Assembly (NCBI GenBank): GCA_028023455.1
Contig: JAQFVV010006354.1
Span: forward strand, 1,130,115 to 1,194,114
Reading direction: 5' to 3'
Source: Epiperipatus broadwayi
Taxonomy: Eukaryota; Onychophora; Udeonychophora; Euonychophora; Peripatidae
DNA: 64,000 nucleotides
In this document: piece by piece, positions 59,972-64,000 of the stretch
Position numbering within the stretch: position 1 is the first letter of the stretch
How the letters are laid out: each line of letters starts with the position of its first letter
Translations under genes and position numbers: made by a program
Notes under the pieces: generated by a model
The model's input: only the letters and a program-made list of their open reading frames with translations
Databases searched by the model: none
Told to the model about the DNA's origin: nothing

Positions 59972-62900
59972 GCCCTTTTCTATAGGTGAGTAATAGTTCA
60001 TATCAGTCCATTACTAAAAAAAATTTAAATTTTAGAATATCTTCTTTTAATACATTAATTATAGTTTGTCCATTATATTTTTAAAGTACAATTTAAAGCT
60101 AAAGAAAATACGTGGTATATAAAATTATAGCGAATTATTTAACAAGTAGTTAAGTAAAGTTTAAAATATTGTTTCGTATGGTTGTAAAAGGTGGCCATAT
60201 TAAATAACACAGCTATAAATATTAAAAGTATATTTAATAAATTTGATTTTAATAGTTTAAAACTGATAATTTAATAAATGCTATGTTTAAATTTATAGTC
60301 ATATTTAATAAGCAAAAATTAATATAGTATATTTTTAAAATAAACTTTGTGATGGTGAAAATTATATCTAATTCTATATTTTCTAAATTGTTCTTCCAAA
60401 TTTTATAATTATATTATTAAATATAATAAGTGTAGCAATTTTATTAGTCTAGGCAGAGAAATAGATTGAAAATCATCTGTCAAAGTTATTGATCATGTGA
60501 CTTGTATATTACATACGTTCACACACACACTTGTTTGAAATAATAATAAAGTTTAAAATATTTTGAAATTGCAGTATAGAATTGGATGGAATTGTTGCCT
60601 ATCATAAAATTAAATAGTATTAAACATTAAGTTAACTATCATATAACATGCTTAAATGATGTAATAAAGATGAATACATTCATAATATAAAAATTAAATA
60701 TTTTATTTAAATAAAAATAGATAAATTGAATATTAAGAAATGGAATAAGTTATTAAATGTTATTTTAAAAGTTATTTTAAATGTTTAAATAGTTTTAATA
60801 AAATAATAATTTATTCAAAAGTAATATTTTAAATAATATTTTAAGTTCATTACATCATAATTTCTAATTTTGAAATTCAATTCTACTATAAACTAAAAAT
60901 ATGTAAATTTGTTCTCAAGCTAAAGTAAGAATTAACCAATAGGAATAGGTATTCTTACAGACTATAAATATCATCGTAACTAAGTATAGGGGGAGATTAA
61001 TAATGTATTGAAACCGGAGAAAGGTAAATTATAACTATCAAAAAGATAGTATTTTTAAAATTTTTATTTTACTCAATTTTTTTTAGTACTTTCTTATCGT
61101 TTTATTTGCAATAAAACTAATTGATAATTTTTAAAAGTATTTTTTTGCAAAAGAGAGTTTTAAAATATAATAATTTAGAAACTTCATGGAAATGATTTTC
61201 TAATTTTTAAAGCACTTACCAGTCGTATTTTATCTAAAAGTTTAACCTAAACTTTGCAATAAAAAAAATGGATATACTACGAAATAAAATGGATATAAGT
61301 TGTAATGCTGAAAAAATATTTGAAATATTTATTGATACAGCTTATATTAATATTTCACTGAAGAACTGTTTTGGTACAAAAAAAACCACAGCTCAGACAT
61401 CATACGGAGACTAATGAAAAAATTGGAGATGCATTATTATTTATAAGCCTATCCAAGATTTATTTTTTAAATAGTAATAAGACAATTGTATATTGCATGA
61501 ATTATTTTATATAATATTATATCAAAAGGAGTAAAATGTTATATCCTTTCTGAAGGTAACATTTTTTTTATTTTTTTTTTAAAGTGATATATAAAAATAC
61601 CAAATGAAAGTTTAAATGTATTAAGAAGGAAACTTATATAAAAAAGTGAACATATAGTTGAATGAAAGATGGATCCATAGAAATACAAATAGTACTTAAA
61701 AGTTTATTGAATATTTTTAAAGTTAAATTAGATGGATTGATGCATCGGATACACAGAGAATATTGGCAGAGAAAATACTTAAAAAAACTTCACGGGGATT
61801 AATTAATATTATGATTTAATAATTATCATCCTAAATACTAAAACCAAGGATTATTTTCTATAAATTTTACTAAATGGATTAATAATTATTTTTATTTTAA
61901 ACTTTAACGTGCTTGGAGAATATTTTTAAAAACTCTAGAGAAAATAATAAACATTTTGGACTTATCAGGAACTATTGTCAAGAAAATATGTAATTATAGT
62001 TTTGATTACTTTTATTTTGTTAACATAGTTTAAATCTAAATTTTTATATAAGATTAGGAAAAACATAAAAACATTAATTTATTAATATTAAAATTTTATA
62101 ATATAGCAATCTAATAATTTAGCTAAAAATATTTTAATATAAAATGTATGGGTGTGAATTTTTTTTATATCTGCAATGCTCAAGTGGATAAAGGAAGCCT
62201 ACTGAACATGATGACTAGATAAAGGTTATTGGTAATAATAATAACTATTGATAATTTATAATGTAAATTTTTTTTTGTTTTCTTTAGATCATCCATAAAT
62301 GGGAAGAATGAAGTGTAAAAGTTTTTTACTTATATGTACCGCATTTCATACAACATTTTTAAAAAACATTATGAGATAGGATTGATTTGAAAATATGCAT
62401 ACGACAATTTTTTTTTATTAGTGATATAATCCAACATAACAAATAATTATGTGATTCTTTTAAAATTTTCATGTTATTGGATATTCAAATATTGTCTAAG
62501 TAGATTGTATATGATTAGACATATAGAATAATGAAGTAAGCAAACTTTTCTTATGGAATTGTAAGATTGTTTTAAATTATCAATAAATTTTATTTATTGT
62601 TTTTGTAAATGTAGATAGTTATTTTATCGATGTAAGATGTGGAAAATCTTGAGAAATAATGTTGAGATAGTGGCTTGGAAGTACTTAGTGAACAGGAAAC
62701 CAAGATGATGTTTTAAGAAATAGGATGTTATAAGGAATGGAAATAATATTTAGTCTTTATGTGAATATCAGCATAGTTAACAAAGCCCTATGACTGATAC
62801 ACATTTTACTTGGACACTGTTTATATTTCTTTAAATATTTGATGTTCTAATAAAGCTGAAGAAATAGCTTTAACATCGTCCCTGTACTAGAGATTATTAG

Positions 62901-64000
62901 GCAGGTAAATGTCATACCTCTTCGCACTGTGCCATGATTTTGAGATATGTTAAGAGTAATACTCTAGCTTTCTTCCTTAATCCTATGCATCTGTTTTCGC
63001 TATCTTTATTTCATGTAACTGCATCGTTTAGTAAGATATGTTTAAGAGAAATGATAAATAATTTAGAACTAAGGTTATGCTATCATTTTTGTATAAGATT
63101 AGTTGATTTGCTTATAAGGAGCAGAATATTATAACTTAAAATTGAAGATCCAAAGTATCCTAAGGAAAGAAAAGAATCATAGAATATATTTTGAATTTTA
63201 TTTCGGAAATGAAATATATATTTTTTTTAAATAGGGTATCTAAACAAAGATATTTTCTTTAAAGTGATAATAATTTTAAAAGCTTTAGTATTATTTTTTT
63301 TAAAGAGAAAAATAAGTATTGCATATTTTTTAAAATACAGAAGTACAAAGTAAATTATGTAAACAATATGCATAGTATATTTTTTGTTTATTGATTAACA
63401 GAAATATATTAATGATTACATTTATATCATACTAAAGTAAGGCTTAAATAAGAATATATTATGATTAGTAAACATTGTGTGATAAATACTAAAATCTAGT
63501 ACTGAATTTTGGATAATATTTTGTATAACATCTTTGACTTTGCAAGATGAAATTTTTTTAATATTTTGAAAAATCCATACTCATTATAAAATTTTGTTTT
63601 CTATAGAATGTTTTCTAAGTATGAATTTTAAAATAAGATAGTTTAATAATATTAAGGATAAAATGCTGTTGATAATAAAGTAGATAAATATATTTGTAAT
63701 AAGTTAACCATAATGAGAAACCAAATAGTAACATTTTTTTCTTAATTTTGTCCTAAATCTAAATAAAGATATAATTGAAATATAAATTATTTTTTTTATA
63801 ACCCGGTAGATCAAACTGTAAAGTAAAAAAGTTAAGGATATGCACTGTAAATAGTGTAAATAAATTGTTTATTTATTTGTTGTTAGTAATAAACTTTGTT
63901 AAATTTTGTTATTTCAAAAATTTTGTGTCCGAGTTATTTATTTCTCCACATCGCTGCATGAAATCATGATATATGCATTATAATTGAAACAAATATATAA
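56222..64000. other. Gene-poor AT-rich stretch to the window end
   Basis: No frame over about 80 codons and no motif is seen on either strand. Small landmarks are a TTTTTGAGT/ACTCAAAAA inverted pair near 57080-57145, a GC-rich patch CCGTCGCGGAGCCGCAG near 57362, a TCA run at 58787-58811, and TA runs at about 59900-59925 and 59939-59968. The sequence could be intergenic or intronic. Confidence 0.5.
58787..58811. repeat. TCA trinucleotide microsatellite
   Basis: Seven or so ATC/TCA units in a row are preceded by imperfect TTATCATTATC units. Confidence 0.9.

Overview
This is very AT-rich animal-type DNA (by eye well over two thirds A+T) with no recognisable host gene, rRNA, tRNA gene or bacterial operon. 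The retroelement classes present point to a metazoan with an AT-rich, repeat-rich genome: Ty3/Gypsy-type LTR elements, an RTE-like LINE, a Penelope-like element with a GIY-YIG domain, and tRNA-derived SINE-like repeats. I cannot name the species. Nearly every supported feature is a mobile element or its wreckage, and only one long coding region is intact.

Left part (1.9-19.7 kb): a three-layer nest. Element A is an old LTR element. It has LTR-like repeats of about 2.1-2.3 kb that carry a 50-bp minisatellite, and a decayed gag between them. Its 3' LTR is split by element B, which is young: two nearly identical LTRs of about 3.1 kb with TG...CA ends, a 4-bp target duplication (GTAC) and one intact 569-codon gag-like frame. 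Neither element shows any pol. Next to the end of A lies a 5'-truncated RTE-like LINE full of stops.

Middle part (19.7-44.2 kb): gene-poor AT-rich DNA with a non-LTR RT fragment, TA microsatellites, a MITE-like insertion, and two clusters of 440-470 bp repeats in direct and inverted order (27.1-28.3 kb and 42.9-44.2 kb). A decayed Gypsy element D lies on the minus strand (31.2-34.0 kb). A Penelope-like element (34.9-39.3 kb) is preceded by an inverted truncated copy of itself. Its reverse transcriptase is interrupted by a foreign-looking 0.7-kb segment with CCAAT boxes and a GC-rich ATG stretch. The empty version of its insertion site is visible at 24.86 kb. Two SINE-like copies head to head form a 0.55-kb hairpin at 40.9-41.5 kb.

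Right part (44.2-56.2 kb): element C is a complete but decayed Ty3/Gypsy element. It has 2.6-kb LTRs, a tRNA-Lys-type primer site, gag, protease, RT, RNase H, integrase with a GPY/F module, and a polypurine tract, and it sits inside a TA microsatellite. From 56.2 kb to the end I see no gene.

How the parts relate: A, B, C and D encode Gag proteins of one general design, a long coiled coil followed by a capsid-like domain. Autonomous relatives of C could in principle have supplied pol functions to the gag-only elements A and B; this is inference.
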